From contig NZ_RSCL01000028.1 in NCBI RefSeq assembly GCF_003991905.1, positions 1 to 64,000 on the forward strand: a DNA stretch of 64,000 bases, written 5' to 3'. The position numbers and the translations under genes were made by a program. Shown here piece after piece: positions 53,933 to 63,424 of this stretch. Each line of letters starts with the position of its first letter. Position 1 is the first letter of the stretch. Origin of the DNA: Dulcicalothrix desertica PCC 7102. GTDB lineage: Bacteria; Cyanobacteriota; Cyanobacteriia; Cyanobacteriales; Nostocaceae. The notes below the pieces were generated by a model. That model saw nothing but the letters and a program-made list of their open reading frames with translations. It was not told where the DNA came from and made no database searches.

Positions 53933-54595
53933 GTGCGTAAATTTACAAAAAACACAAAATTATTTCGTCGTTGGGGACTTCCTTTAGTAGGGTTATCATT
54001 GGTATTGGGCATGGTAACAGACCGCTCAAAACCAGTATTTAGTAATCAATTCGATAACGACCCATATTCTTACAGGGTACAACTACCTGACTCAGGAGCA
54101 TACTTTGAAACGTGGAAAGAGCAACCGTCAAGTCTAGCTCAAAATGTGCCTAACCCTGAACAGTCAATGGTAACAGCAATTGTTCCCGAAGTTGAAACAC
54201 CCAGAAGCAAGTCAACAGTTAGAACTAGTAGTAATTATCCTCAGCAAGACGGGATATATCTTTACGGACAATCACCTCAACCAGGACAATTGGGACAAGG
54301 TTATGTAGTGTTTGAGAAAAAACAAGGTCGCGTAGTTGGCGCCTTATATATGCCAGACTCAGAATATAGCTGTTTTAACGGTACCGTTGACGAAACGGGT
54401 GAGTTAGCAATGACCGTCAACCCTTATGGAGGTGAAAGTGGTCAAACTCAAGTTGCTACAAATAAAGACGAACCTAAACTCAACACAGACGAACCAACAA
54501 GCTATGCTTACTCAATAGCATTACGCGATTTTCATCAAATTGAGCAAATGAGCAGAATTGACCGCGACACCTTAAAAAAATGTCAAAATCAATAA
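53933..54595 (+). CDS. Cyanobacterial hypothetical protein with membrane anchor
   Basis: This is a protein of about 220 residues. A basic start is followed by a hydrophobic segment WGLPLVGLSLVLGMV near 14-28, probably a signal or anchor. The rest is periplasmic-type. A proline/serine linker lies near 80-105. A compact domain of about 90 residues begins DGIYLYGQSPQPGQLGQGYV and includes VVGALYMPDSEYSCFNGTV. GTG at 53933 has the ribosome-binding site 8 bases upstream, whereas GTG at 53924 overlaps it, hence this start. Function unknown. Confidence 0.65.
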   Translation: MRKFTKNTKLFRRWGLPLVGLSLVLGMVTDRSKPVFSNQFDNDPYSYRVQLPDSGAYFETWKEQPSSLAQNVPNPEQSMVTAIVPEVETPRSKSTVRTSSNYPQQDGIYLYGQSPQPGQLGQGYVVFEKKQGRVVGALYMPDSEYSCFNGTVDETGELAMTVNPYGGESGQTQVATNKDEPKLNTDEPTSYAYSIALRDFHQIEQMSRIDRDTLKKCQNQ

Positions 54596-54609
54596 AATCA
54601 ATCATCGTA

Positions 54610-54645
54610 GAGACGTGATTTATCACGTCTCCTTTATCACGTCTC
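54610..54645. repeat. GAGACGTGAT palindrome cluster
   Basis: GAGACGTGAT (54610-54619) faces two copies of ATCACGTCTC (54622-54631, 54636-54645). It is a variant of the GTAGAGACG palindrome with a duplicated arm, between two convergent genes. Confidence 0.6.
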
Positions 54646-54664
54646 TTAATTAGTTATTCGTTTA

Positions 54665-55249
54665 CTAATTTATAACTTGACTACCGTGACTGCGGGGGTC
54701 TTCTTCGCTACCAGTGGGCGCCACAGGAGCAGAAAATTTAGAAACTTCTCCACTAGCAGTAGCGTAAGGTAAAGGAAAATTATTAACTAATGCGCTAAGA
54801 TTATTAGCCATGATAACGCGGGGTTGGTCCCCAATTGCTTGAGCAAGTGCTTCTCCATTTTTATCAAGAAACACGAAATGAGGTATACCGTCTACTCGGT
54901 AGCGCAGCATTTCGGGCAACCACTTAGTATTATCTACATTCAGCATCACAAAATTAAGTTTGCCTGCGTACTCTTTCTCTAGCGCTGCAATATCCGGCGC
55001 CATTTTTTGACAAACAGTACACCAGTTAGCATAAAACTCTACTATAGAAGGTTTACCGTTACTCAAAGCCACATCCAGCGGTGTAGACTCTTCACCTAAA
55101 GTTGTCAATGTTGCAGTAGTTGTTTCAGTACGTAAACCCAAAATTAGCGCAACACTCAAAACAATTGCTACGATTGCAATTAGGAAATTTCTAACCCGTG
55201 TTCCTGACACAGCGCTTTGCTGCGTATTAATTTGCTCTTCACCAGCCAT
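54665..55249 (-). CDS. Membrane-anchored thioredoxin (TxlA/HCF164-like)
   Basis: This 194-residue protein has one N-terminal membrane helix (FLIAIVAIVLSVALILGL, about 22-39). A thioredoxin domain follows with the active site WCTVC at 76-80 (EFYANWCTVCQKMAPD) and the cis-proline loop DGIPHFVFLD near 124-133. Relatives such as HCF164 deliver reducing power across the thylakoid membrane for cytochrome b6f assembly. The disordered C-terminal tail (SKFSAPVAPTGSEEDPR) is common in the family. It is divergent from the NIL-ferredoxin gene. Confidence 0.85.
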   Translation of the reverse strand: MAGEEQINTQQSAVSGTRVRNFLIAIVAIVLSVALILGLRTETTTATLTTLGEESTPLDVALSNGKPSIVEFYANWCTVCQKMAPDIAALEKEYAGKLNFVMLNVDNTKWLPEMLRYRVDGIPHFVFLDKNGEALAQAIGDQPRVIMANNLSALVNNFPLPYATASGEVSKFSAPVAPTGSEEDPRSHGSQVIN

Positions 55250-55314
55250 AGCAGAATTATTAAAACATATTAAGGTACTATCATCATTTAGTTTAACGAA
55301 ATATACATATATAT

Positions 55315-55719
55315 ATGAAAAAACGAGTTACTCTCACCTTTCCCAAACGCACAGTGCAAATGCCAGTTACATACCGACTAGCAAAAGACTTTAACGTCGC
55401 GGCAAATATCATCCGCGCACAAGTGGCGCCAAATCAAGTTGGTAAACTAGTAGTAGAGCTTTCGGGAGATATTGACCAGTTAGATGCAGCAATAGACTGG
55501 ATGCGCGCTCAAAATATTGCTGTATCGTTGACACTTGGTGAAATATATGTAGATGAAGACATTTGTGTAGACTGCGGGTTATGCACTGGGGTATGTCCAA
55601 CAGAAGCGCTGACCCTCAACCCAGAAACTTATAAACTAGTATTTACACGCTCACGTTGCATCGTTTGCGAACAATGTATACCTACTTGTCCAGTACAAGC
55701 AATTTCTACAAACTTATAA
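55315..55719 (+). CDS. NIL-domain ferredoxin (two 4Fe-4S clusters)
   Basis: This 134-residue protein fuses a NIL domain (about 1-75, VTLTFPKRTVQMPVTYRLAK), the ligand-binding module of some ABC importers, to a bacterial-type ferredoxin. Cysteines 84, 87, 90, 94 and 115, 118, 121, 125 form two CxxCxxCxxxCP motifs. Such NIL-ferredoxins are near-universal in cyanobacteria. A redox role linked to methionine or sulfur metabolism is supposed but not shown. It is divergent from the thioredoxin gene. Confidence 0.88.
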   Translation: MKKRVTLTFPKRTVQMPVTYRLAKDFNVAANIIRAQVAPNQVGKLVVELSGDIDQLDAAIDWMRAQNIAVSLTLGEIYVDEDICVDCGLCTGVCPTEALTLNPETYKLVFTRSRCIVCEQCIPTCPVQAISTNL

Positions 55720-55723
55720 CATT

Positions 55724-55783
55724 GGCAACGGATTACAACGGATGTAACGGATGAGTTAAAATATATCCGTTTTATCCGTTGCC
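55724..55783. terminator. GGCAACGGAT inverted repeat between convergent genes
   Basis: GGCAACGGAT (55724-55733) and ATCCGTTGCC (55774-55783) are perfect mirror images. AACGGAT is repeated tandemly in the loop (ACAACGGATGTAACGGATG). Position suggests a two-way terminator. A similar repeat string lies near 41529. Confidence 0.6.
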
Positions 55784-56712
55784 TAAAACTGATACGAAAC
55801 ACCAACTGAAATAACTGGATAAAATTTAAATCCTTTAATATCGTCTTCAAGCTCTCTTTCTTCAACTCTCAAGTCACGGTTAATTTGTTCGCGTAAGCTT
55901 TCGTTAACTATATCAGCATCTAAATTAACTTGCGGCGCCCCTGCAAAAATAACTCCTAGGTTAGCAGAGAATCCCCAACGGTTTCCTGCTTTTACTGCAT
56001 TACCCCAACCAATACCTAAATATGGTGCAATGTTATTGGGGAATGAAACTTTGCCTTTTACAGAAGAAATATCTTTGGTGGTATAGCGGTTGTTGTTGTA
56101 CTCAAATTCTACGTTATCTCTAATTCTGCCTCTACCTTCAACTTTATTATCGTTGAATACCAAACCACCACTGACTCTAAATCCAGAATTTTTAAATGGA
56201 TGGTAATCAACCAACGTCGAGACGTTTAGTAAATCTAAGTTGGCATCGTAGGTAACTTCATTTCGACGCTTCTGATAACCACCGACACTTATCGATGCTG
56301 CATTTACACCGACTCGTGCGTTTAAATTCGGTGTTAATGATTTTGTTACTGAGGCGCCAACACCTAGTGTACCAATTTCTGGTGTTATTGCCCATCCACT
56401 GGTATTATTGGTAGTGTCACTTGTTGATTTTAAATTGGAACTTACTTGTAAATCAGCAGCTTGATAAGATATTTCTGTAGGTATAGGCGCCGCATCTGAA
56501 CTAAATGTATTGTCTAATAATTCTGGCACCGTTGAGTTAGTTGTAATTTTTTGAGTTTGTGCAGTTTCTATGGTTTGATTTAAAGTATTATTAGGTGATT
56601 GCACAGTTTCAAAGTTGATTTCGTTAGCAATGACGCGATTAGTTAATGATGTTGATGCTAAACTGGTTAATGTTAATTCTAATAATGGTAATCTCAATTT
56701 TGACTTTGACAC
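55783..56712 (-). CDS. Outer-membrane beta-barrel-like protein
   Basis: This protein of about 309 residues has alternating beta strands in its C-terminal half: SGFRVSGGLVFNDNKVEGRG, APYLGIGWGNAVKAGNRWGFS. It ends VISVGVSYQF with a terminal phenylalanine, as in outer-membrane proteins recognised by BamA. The N-terminus has a weak signal-like stretch, LPLLELTLTSLASTSLT. Residues about 30-120 are low-complexity (T, N, S). GTG at 56712 with GGAGG 8 bases upstream is preferred. Function unknown. Confidence 0.65.
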   Translation of the reverse strand: MSKSKLRLPLLELTLTSLASTSLTNRVIANEINFETVQSPNNTLNQTIETAQTQKITTNSTVPELLDNTFSSDAAPIPTEISYQAADLQVSSNLKSTSDTTNNTSGWAITPEIGTLGVGASVTKSLTPNLNARVGVNAASISVGGYQKRRNEVTYDANLDLLNVSTLVDYHPFKNSGFRVSGGLVFNDNKVEGRGRIRDNVEFEYNNNRYTTKDISSVKGKVSFPNNIAPYLGIGWGNAVKAGNRWGFSANLGVIFAGAPQVNLDADIVNESLREQINRDLRVEERELEDDIKGFKFYPVISVGVSYQF

Positions 56713-57001
56713 TTCTATATCCTCCACTCCACATCTATTTTTTAGTTTTTATCTGCCAATTGCGTAAGCTTGATATTTAAGTGGTGGATGAACCCTTTAA
56801 GCTTTTATACCAATAATTTCACTCAAATATATCATTGATGTCTCAATCTAAGTGATTACACTTGGTTCTTTAAGCAATCTTCATCAATTTTTTTACCTAT
56901 TCTTTGTGATTATATTTAGCGCTAGGATAGATGATGCGCTTTTTACAACGGTTTATTCTCTATATTGAGAGTCATATCGCAATTTTATTATCTTGATATA
57001 T

Positions 57002-58378
57002 ATGGTGCATTTGCATGTTAAACCTATAAAACCTAATACTCGTACAGAAATTAGTTCACTGTTACATTTGTCTATTCCTCTGGCATCTGCACAAATAGCT
57101 CAAGCTGCTACTGGTTTTGTTGATACTGTGATGATGGGTTGGTTAGGACAAGAAACTCTTGCAGCAGGAGGTTTGGCAACTACTACGTTTACGACGTTGT
57201 TGGTTATGGCAACAGGTGTGGTTGTGGGTATTAGTCCCCTCGTTGCAGAAGCGTTTGGGAGTGGTAATAATGCCAAAATTCAACAAGTTACACGACAAGG
57301 ATTTTGGTTATGTTTACTTTTATCGATACCTTTAATGATACTACTTGCACATGCTGATTCGCTGATGTTGCGATTTGGTCAGGCGCCATCTGTAGTAAGT
57401 TTAGCAAAAAAGTACCTTGATTTTATCGTTTGGGGTTTTCTGCCAGCTTTAACTTTTTCAATGCTCAAAAGCGTTTTATCTTCACTTTCTCAGGTTCGAC
57501 CCATCACTACCATTGTTGTTCTTGGAACTCTGTTAAATGCAGTTGGTAATTATATACTAGGGTTTGGCAAGTTAGGATTTCCAGCGCTGGGGTTATCGGG
57601 AATTGCCATAGCAAGTGTATTATCACAGTGGGTAATGCTAGTGTCTTTGATTGTTTATACGCTCAAGCACAGGGAACTGAGAAGTTTTCGGCTATTTAAA
57701 AAGTTACATCAAATTGAACCTAAGATATTACGCGAAATGATATGGATTGGGGCGCCGATTGGTATATCATTTGGTTTTGAGGTGGGATTATTCAGCGTTA
57801 CAACATATTTAATGGGATTACTGGGTACCGATATACTTGCTGCCCATCAAATTGTATTTCAAACTATTGCTGTAATATTCATGGTTCCTTTGGGAATTTC
57901 TTTTGCCACAACAATTAGAGTTGGATGGTGGAGTGGACAAAATAATTCTGATGGAGTGCGACGTACAGCGAATATTAGTATGTGTTTGGGTGCAATATTT
58001 ATGACTTTGATGGCAGTGTTATTACTAGCATTTCCACGCCCGATTATTAGTCTTTACTTAGATATTAACAAACCAGAGAACGCAAAATTGATACCATTAG
58101 TTACGTCAATGTTAGTTGTGGCAGCAGTATCACAAATTTTAGATGGAGTACAGACCACAGCACAAGGCGCCTTGCGTGGACTTAAAGACACACAAGTACC
58201 AATGTTATTAAGTTTCGCTGCATTTTGGCTAGTTGGGTTAGCAAGCGGTTATTTTCTAGGATTCCACTTGGGTTTAAATGGTGTAGGTTTATGGATAGGA
58301 CAAGCTATTGGTGTAGGTACATCAGCAGGAGCGTTTATTTGGCGCTTGCGTCGTTTGATTGTAAAATTGGAAAGTTAA
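57002..58378 (+). CDS. MATE-family efflux transporter
   Basis: This is a 458-residue membrane protein with 12 predicted helices. The N-half begins LLHLSIPLASAQIAQAATGF and VDTVMMGWLGQETLAAGGLA. The C-half repeats the pattern with GFEVGLFSVTTYLMGLLGTDILAAHQ and LDGVQTTAQGALRGLKDTQVP. This is the DinF/NorM type, which exports cationic drugs or metabolites in exchange for Na+ or H+. A perfect 16-bp inverted repeat follows the stop. Confidence 0.92.
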   Translation: MVHLHVKPIKPNTRTEISSLLHLSIPLASAQIAQAATGFVDTVMMGWLGQETLAAGGLATTTFTTLLVMATGVVVGISPLVAEAFGSGNNAKIQQVTRQGFWLCLLLSIPLMILLAHADSLMLRFGQAPSVVSLAKKYLDFIVWGFLPALTFSMLKSVLSSLSQVRPITTIVVLGTLLNAVGNYILGFGKLGFPALGLSGIAIASVLSQWVMLVSLIVYTLKHRELRSFRLFKKLHQIEPKILREMIWIGAPIGISFGFEVGLFSVTTYLMGLLGTDILAAHQIVFQTIAVIFMVPLGISFATTIRVGWWSGQNNSDGVRRTANISMCLGAIFMTLMAVLLLAFPRPIISLYLDINKPENAKLIPLVTSMLVVAAVSQILDGVQTTAQGALRGLKDTQVPMLLSFAAFWLVGLASGYFLGFHLGLNGVGLWIGQAIGVGTSAGAFIWRLRRLIVKLES

Positions 58379-58388
58379 TTAAGTCCTA

Positions 58389-58453
58389 AGAAACCGGGCT
58401 TCTTCACATAAAATAAACTGATAGCAATATATTTGGCAAGAAGCCCGGTTTCT
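58389..58453. terminator. AGAAACCGGGCTTCTT inverted repeat
   Basis: AGAAACCGGGCTTCTT (58389-58404) and AAGAAGCCCGGTTTCT (58438-58453) are perfect 16-bp mirror images 33 bases apart, between convergent genes. This type of palindrome is common in cyanobacteria. Either terminator or mobile repeat. Confidence 0.65.
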
Positions 58454-58464
58454 ATTCAGGTAAA

Positions 58465-58812
58465 TTAAGATTGACTTTGACAATGCAAAATCTCTATAAA
58501 ATTATGTGCGTCTAAAGGTTTAGCGTCCATCTTTATTGCTTCGCACAGCTTATGTATCTCATTTATATCCTCTCGGTGTTGCAAAACATAATTTTTTAGT
58601 TCCAACTTACCTGTATTATCATCACTGAGAGTCGTGTTGTAATAAACTTGACCATCTGGAGGTATAAGTGTCTCCAACTCATCACCTGCGAGAATTAAGA
58701 CATTCATAGTCAGCTCGTCAGTGGTAATCATATTCAGCGTGAATTTATGAGAAGTGAGTAAACAACTCATGTTGACGAATTCGCGTAGCTGCTGATGATT
58801 AGGTAACTTCAT
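58465..58812 (-). CDS. Hypothetical protein, 115 residues
   Basis: I do not recognise this small soluble protein. It has NHQQLREFVNMSCLLTSHKF near the start, a beta-type middle (NVLILAGDELETLIPPDGQVYY) and a helical, acidic end (LQHREDINEIHKLCEAI). It contains no signal or membrane helix. The ATG at 58812 is taken over one six bases upstream. Convergent to MATE and followed by a palindrome. Composition supports a real gene. Confidence 0.5.
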   Translation of the reverse strand: MKLPNHQQLREFVNMSCLLTSHKFTLNMITTDELTMNVLILAGDELETLIPPDGQVYYNTTLSDDNTGKLELKNYVLQHREDINEIHKLCEAIKMDAKPLDAHNFIEILHCQSQS

Positions 58813-58948
58813 AATCAAAATTTATTCGTCAATTTGTATTTATAGGAGCTAATTATAACCGCATTGGGTGAAAGCTAGCGCACGTGTAACGTCATGGTTT
58901 AAAGTAAAAGATGCATTTAATATTAATTTAATCTTGACGAAGGCGCCT

Positions 58949-59674
58949 GTGCGAAAGAAAGTTCTTGCTGGTAACTGGAAAATGTTCAAAACCCAGGCAG
59001 AGTCCGAAATGTTTTTAAAAGGATTTCTGCCTACGTTGGAGGAAACACCCGAAGCGCGCGAAATAATTTTGTGCGTCCCCTTCACAGATTTGAACGTATT
59101 ATCGAGAAATCTACATGGTAGTCGAGTCCAACTTGGTGCCCAAAATGTCCACTGGGCAGAAAACGGCGCCTACACAGGTGAGATTTCGGGCGAAATGCTC
59201 ACAGAAATTGGTGTACGCTACGTTATTATCGGGCATAGCGAAAGGCGCCAATTTTTCGGAGAAACCGACGAAACAGTTAATTTACGTTTGAGAGCAGCGC
59301 AAAAATACGGGTTAACACCAATTTTGTGTGTGGGTGAAACCAAACAGCAGCGTGATGCAGGAGAAGCAGAAGCGTTGATATCGATGCAACTCAAAAAAGA
59401 CCTAGTAGATGTTGACCAAAGTAATTTAATTATTGCTTACGAACCAATTTGGGCTATTGGAACTGGTGACACCTGCGAAACAAAAGAAGCAAACTATATC
59501 ATTGGAATGATTCGTAACCAACTAACAAACCAAAACGTTCCCATTCAATACGGTGGTTCAGTCAAACCAAATAACATCGACGAAATTATGGCACAACCCG
59601 AAATAGACGGGGTTTTGGTAGGAGGTGCAAGTCTCGAAGCAGACAGCTTTGCCAGAATTGTCAATTATCAATAA
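58949..59674 (+). CDS. tpiA: Triosephosphate isomerase
   Basis: This enzyme interconverts dihydroxyacetone phosphate and glyceraldehyde-3-phosphate in glycolysis and the Calvin cycle. Signatures are [10 protein letters not shown] at the start, [13 protein letters not shown] with the electrophilic His, [12 protein letters not shown] with the catalytic Glu, and [10 protein letters not shown] ... GVLVGGASL for phosphate binding. I start it at GTG 58949 ([12 protein letters not shown]), which gives 241 residues, the usual length. The frame is open to 58868, but those 27 residues lack family similarity. Confidence 0.93.
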   Translation: MRKKVLAGNWKMFKTQAESEMFLKGFLPTLEETPEAREIILCVPFTDLNVLSRNLHGSRVQLGAQNVHWAENGAYTGEISGEMLTEIGVRYVIIGHSERRQFFGETDETVNLRLRAAQKYGLTPILCVGETKQQRDAGEAEALISMQLKKDLVDVDQSNLIIAYEPIWAIGTGDTCETKEANYIIGMIRNQLTNQNVPIQYGGSVKPNNIDEIMAQPEIDGVLVGGASLEADSFARIVNYQ

Positions 59675-59681
59675 TACATAA

Positions 59682-59701
59682 CCTAGGGTTCCAACCCTAG
59701 G
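59682..59701. terminator. CCTAGGGTT hairpin after tpiA
   Basis: CCTAGGGTT and AACCCTAGG pair perfectly with a 2-nt loop between tpiA and folP. There is no T-run, so it may be an RNA-stability or pausing element and need not separate the two genes. Confidence 0.5.
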
Positions 59702-59715
59702 CAAAATTTATTCTT

Positions 59716-60558
59716 ATGTCCAGTCAACTACATATACGTAACCATACTTTTGATTGGGGAGCTAAAACTTATATTATGGGTGTATTAAATATTACGCCCG
59801 ATAGTTTTAGTGATGGTGGTGAATTTAACCGCGTTGATGCTGCTGTAATTCAAGCGCAAGAAATGGCATCATCAGGCGCCGATATAATTGATGTAGGTGG
59901 ACAGTCCACAAGACCTGGCGCCGAACAAATTTCTTTACAAGAAGAATTAAATCGAGTTATACCTGTAATCACTGCAATTCGTGCGGCTACAGATAAAATA
60001 ATTTCAGTAGATACAACTAGGTCAGAAGTAGCGAAATTAGCAATCGAAGCGGGTGGAGATATTATAAACGATATTTCGGGCGGTACATATGACCCTGAAA
60101 TATTTAAAGTTGCTTTTTCTATGCAGGCGCCTATTATTTTAATGCATATCAGAGGCACACCAGCAACGATGCAAAAGTTAACAAATTATGATGATGTAGT
60201 GGGGGAAATAATCAGCTTTTTGAAGGGGCAAATAGAAAGAGCTGTAAATACAGGTATAAAACGTAATCAAATAATAATAGACCCAGGAATAGGATTTGCG
60301 AAAAACTACGAGCAAAACCTAGAAATATTTCATCGTTTAAAAGAATTGCATCAACTGGATTGTCCGATATTAATAGGTCCATCGCGTAAAAGTTTCATTG
60401 GTCGTATTCTAAACCAACCTGACCCTAAAGGGCGCCTGATGGGAACAGCAGCAGCATGTAGTGCTGCTATTTCTCAAGGTGCTGATATCGTTAGAGTTCA
60501 CGATGTCAAAGAAATACGCGATGTTTGCCTAGTTACAGATGCATTAGTAAGAAGTTAA
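59716..60558 (+). CDS. folP: Dihydropteroate synthase
   Basis: This is a 280-residue TIM-barrel enzyme of folate synthesis that joins p-aminobenzoate to the pterin. Signatures are MGVLNITPDSFSDGGEF near 21-37, GADIIDVGGQSTRPGA near 54-69, INDISGG near 116-122, LMHIRGTP near 143-150, IIDPGIGFAK near 192-201 and GPSRKSFIGRIL near 222-233. All pterin- and phosphate-binding residues appear intact. It follows tpiA by 41 bases. Confidence 0.95.
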   Translation: MSSQLHIRNHTFDWGAKTYIMGVLNITPDSFSDGGEFNRVDAAVIQAQEMASSGADIIDVGGQSTRPGAEQISLQEELNRVIPVITAIRAATDKIISVDTTRSEVAKLAIEAGGDIINDISGGTYDPEIFKVAFSMQAPIILMHIRGTPATMQKLTNYDDVVGEIISFLKGQIERAVNTGIKRNQIIIDPGIGFAKNYEQNLEIFHRLKELHQLDCPILIGPSRKSFIGRILNQPDPKGRLMGTAAACSAAISQGADIVRVHDVKEIRDVCLVTDALVRS

Positions 60559-60560
60559 AA

Positions 60561-60660
60561 GTGCTGAGTGCTGAGTGCTGAGTAACAACTTTTAATCTAT
60601 AACTCCGTTCCTCCGTTCCTCCGTTCCTTCACTCAGCACTCAGCACTTTCTACTCAGCAC
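60561..60660. repeat. GTGCTGA heptamer tandem and mirror repeats
   Basis: GTGCTGAGTGCTGAGTGCTGAGT (three heptamers) at 60562 faces CTCAGCACTCAGCAC and CTCAGCAC near 60632-60660. CTCCGTTC is repeated three times in the loop. Such heptanucleotide repeats are typical of filamentous cyanobacteria. It separates convergent genes. Confidence 0.8.
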
Positions 60661-60667
60661 TAAATAA

Positions 60668-61522
60668 TTATGCTGTTGCAGAACCATTTTCGGGGGGGTT
60701 ATTATTTTGTACTAATTCATCAGTACCAATATCACCAACCATTTGAGCATAAGCTTCTGAGTTGACACCAGGGTTGAGGAAGACAACTTTTGCGTTGTTG
60801 CTTGTACCTAACCTGTGACTTGCTTCTACCTGTTCTTGAGCTACTAAGTATTTTAAAATCTCTTTGCTTTCAGGGTTGGTACGCAATGCTTCGGAAAGAA
60901 TTTGAACGGATGTTCTAGTTGCTTGTGCGCGTTTAATAGCTGCTTCTTGCTCACCTTCTGCTGCTGTTATTGCCGCACGTTTTCTAATTACAGCAGCATT
61001 TTGGTCTGCCATCGATTTTTGAACGCTCTCAGGAGGTGTAATGCTTTGAATGTCTACCCGAATAACTTGTACTCCCCAGTCAGCAGCAGTTTCATTTACT
61101 GTTTTTAGTAAAGCTTGGTTGACTTCGGTACGTGATGCAATTGCTTGTTCAAATGTACGCTCTGCAAGATTTGCACGCAGTTCAACTTGAATCAAATTTG
61201 CTAACGCTACCTGAATATCATCAATTCGGTAGAAGCTTTTTTCCATATCGTTAATACGCCAAAATATCACACCATCAACTAGGATGTAGACGTTATCAGC
61301 GGTAATTACGTTTTGGGGTTTGATATCGAGAACCTGCTCCCTTGTTGTATCTTCCATCACAATGGAATCGATGAGGGGAACAATAAAGTTCATTCCAGGT
61401 CGAAGCTTACGGTGGTATCGACCTAACCGCTCTACAAGTGCTTCGTTTCCTTCATTAATTAGTTTAGCCGAACCTAATGCATAGCCGATAAGCACTAACA
61501 CTATAGCTGCAAATGCTTCCAT
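60668..61522 (-). CDS. SPFH/band-7 (stomatin-like) protein
   Basis: This 284-residue protein has one N-terminal membrane helix (AFAAIVLVLIGYALG) and a band-7 domain: ALVERLGRYHRKLRPGMNFIVPLID, TREQVLDIKPQNVITADN and ALLKTVNETAADWGVQVIRVDI. A helical region (QNAAVIRKRAAITAAEGEQEAA) drives oligomerisation. Members scaffold membrane proteases and lipid domains. No nfeD-type partner is next to it. The tail (NNPPENGSATA) is disordered. Confidence 0.9.
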   Translation of the reverse strand: MEAFAAIVLVLIGYALGSAKLINEGNEALVERLGRYHRKLRPGMNFIVPLIDSIVMEDTTREQVLDIKPQNVITADNVYILVDGVIFWRINDMEKSFYRIDDIQVALANLIQVELRANLAERTFEQAIASRTEVNQALLKTVNETAADWGVQVIRVDIQSITPPESVQKSMADQNAAVIRKRAAITAAEGEQEAAIKRAQATRTSVQILSEALRTNPESKEILKYLVAQEQVEASHRLGTSNNAKVVFLNPGVNSEAYAQMVGDIGTDELVQNNNPPENGSATA

Positions 61523-61637
61523 GTATACTCCTTAGAATGGTGTTTGAGGAATTATATCGTTTATGGGACAACACGTAGATTGTGCCCTACTTTAAGTCTA
61601 ATAAGTTGATATTGTAAAGTTCATATCACAATATGGC

Positions 61638-63296
61638 TCAATTTGCCGCGAACTCTGCCCATTTTTTCAAGTTACCTGGTAGTTCTGATACTAAACGTAG
61701 TGGTAGCTGTGTTGTGGATAGTGATTTCGCGTATGCTGGGGTTAGAAATGGTTGATAGGTTTTTGCTTCATCGGTTTGCTGTTTAATAAACGCTAAACTG
61801 ACTCCAGATACTAATTGACGCAGGTTGTTTGTTTCGGCGCCGCGTCGTTCTTTTACTATATTGGTAATATCGGCTGTTTGGTATGTGGGGTCACTGACGC
61901 TTAGGTGTGTTCCTCCAATTGCTGTAATTAAATATTTATTGCCTCTTAATTCTGTGAATGGAGCAAATTGATGTTTTAATGCTGGTGTTAAAGCATCATC
62001 ACTGCTTGCTAACATTAATACTGGAGTATTAATATTCTCTAAACCTTTTCTACCAAATAAGTTACCGACTAGTGGGTTTAAAACAATGGCACCTTTAATA
62101 CGTTTATCTTGAAGTAGGGTTCGGATATCACTATCTTTAAGTTCGACTGCTGCACATTGTAACCAGTCTCCAGGCGCCTCACCAAATAAAAGTGAATTTT
62201 TACAGAATTTACGTAGACTATCTAAGTCTAATTTACCTCCAGCTAAAGCTAACGCAGTATAACCTCCTAAAGAGTGACCAACAACGGTGACATTATCGGT
62301 ATTGAGTTTATTTTGGAGTTGACCAGGTTGTAAATTGAGCTTTGAGAATTCGTTGAGTAAAAAGCTGACATCTTGGGGACGGTCGATAAATTCTTTTGCG
62401 CTAATAAGTTTTGATAAGTCAGAACTACTGTTTGTGACACGGTTAACTGCGACTGCATTACTACCGGGATGCTCTAAAGCTGCTACAGTAAAACCATACG
62501 AAGCTAAATGCTGCGCTAAATACTGTAAATGGCGCCTGTTTGCACCAAAACCATGAGATATTACAACTAATGGTTGCTGTGTTGTACCCGTAGTAGAATA
62601 AATATCAACCGGAATCGTGCGATTTCTTTGACGGTCTTGGAATGTAAAACTAGTTAATTGTACTTGTTCGTTTCCTCTTCTACCTGGATTGATGTTTCTA
62701 GGTAATGATATTATATCATTTTTGGGTAACTCACGTTCGAGTAAGGCAGCAAACGCTTGACTCTGTAAATTATTCGCATTCAGTTCGAGTGATAAGCCAA
62801 TCGCTTTTGTCGCATCAACGGTAATATTCTCACCTGGATAGGAACGTACAAATCCTAAAACCGTCAAACCATTAAAACGACGAGCAGTTAAATTCAGGGT
62901 ATCTTTAAGACTTTGAGCAGTACTACCAGGTATGATTCCACCTAAAGAAGAAATTAATCGCTGACCTTGAGGAGTTTTGGCAAGTCCATCAATAAAATTA
63001 TCAGCAAACTCTGGATTTAATTGTAGCCTTTGATTCAGTACTTCCTTGACTTGTGGTGTTAAAAACGATGAGAACACCTGTAATTCTTTAGGTAATTTTC
63101 CGTTCTTTGCAAAATCTTCTAAATCATCAACTTGAATTTTTTGCTCAAAAGGTCCCAACTGTATAGTAATAGATTCTGCAGCTTGAGCAGTTGGCGCCAC
63201 TATACCCCAACCACAAACAACACCCAAGCTGCACAAAAGAGAATTTAAAAAAGAGACCTTTTTCTGCCGCAGAATAGAACCCATAAATACATCCAT
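61638..63296 (-). CDS. DUF1400 alpha/beta hydrolase, exported
   Basis: This protein of about 552 residues begins with a signal peptide (FLNSLLCSLGVVCGWGIVAPTAQA). The cyanobacterial DUF1400 domain lies near 35-160 (ESITIQLGPFEQKIQVDDLEDF). A hydrolase domain follows: PLVVISHGFGANRRHL (oxyanion), GHSLGGYTALALAGG with the nucleophile serine, an acid near ASSDDAL and GGTHLSVSD with the catalytic histidine. It is a probable periplasmic lipase or esterase. The start at 63296 is one of several ATGs before the signal peptide. Confidence 0.85.
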   Translation of the reverse strand: MDVFMGSILRQKKVSFLNSLLCSLGVVCGWGIVAPTAQAAESITIQLGPFEQKIQVDDLEDFAKNGKLPKELQVFSSFLTPQVKEVLNQRLQLNPEFADNFIDGLAKTPQGQRLISSLGGIIPGSTAQSLKDTLNLTARRFNGLTVLGFVRSYPGENITVDATKAIGLSLELNANNLQSQAFAALLERELPKNDIISLPRNINPGRRGNEQVQLTSFTFQDRQRNRTIPVDIYSTTGTTQQPLVVISHGFGANRRHLQYLAQHLASYGFTVAALEHPGSNAVAVNRVTNSSSDLSKLISAKEFIDRPQDVSFLLNEFSKLNLQPGQLQNKLNTDNVTVVGHSLGGYTALALAGGKLDLDSLRKFCKNSLLFGEAPGDWLQCAAVELKDSDIRTLLQDKRIKGAIVLNPLVGNLFGRKGLENINTPVLMLASSDDALTPALKHQFAPFTELRGNKYLITAIGGTHLSVSDPTYQTADITNIVKERRGAETNNLRQLVSGVSLAFIKQQTDEAKTYQPFLTPAYAKSLSTTQLPLRLVSELPGNLKKWAEFAAN

Positions 63297-63379
63297 TATA
63301 AAGAGCGCGCGTTGACACACGTGTTTGTCAGACAGAATTATGGTAATTTTGTTCCTTATAGCAGCAAAAAATGGGCGTT

Positions 63380-63407
63380 GTAGAGACGTTACATGTAACG
63401 TCTCTAC
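63380..63407. repeat. 28-bp palindrome, GTAGAGACG family
   Basis: A perfect palindrome, GTAGAGACGTTACA mirrored to TGTAACGTCTCTAC, just after the SLBB gene's stop. Fourth member of the family in the window. Confidence 0.8.
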
Positions 63408-63424
63408 GTAATATATCGTTGAAA

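Noticed and set aside
59682-59701. Hairpin as proof that tpiA and folP are separate transcripts
   Set aside because: The stem lacks a T-run, so it does not settle whether the two genes are co-transcribed.
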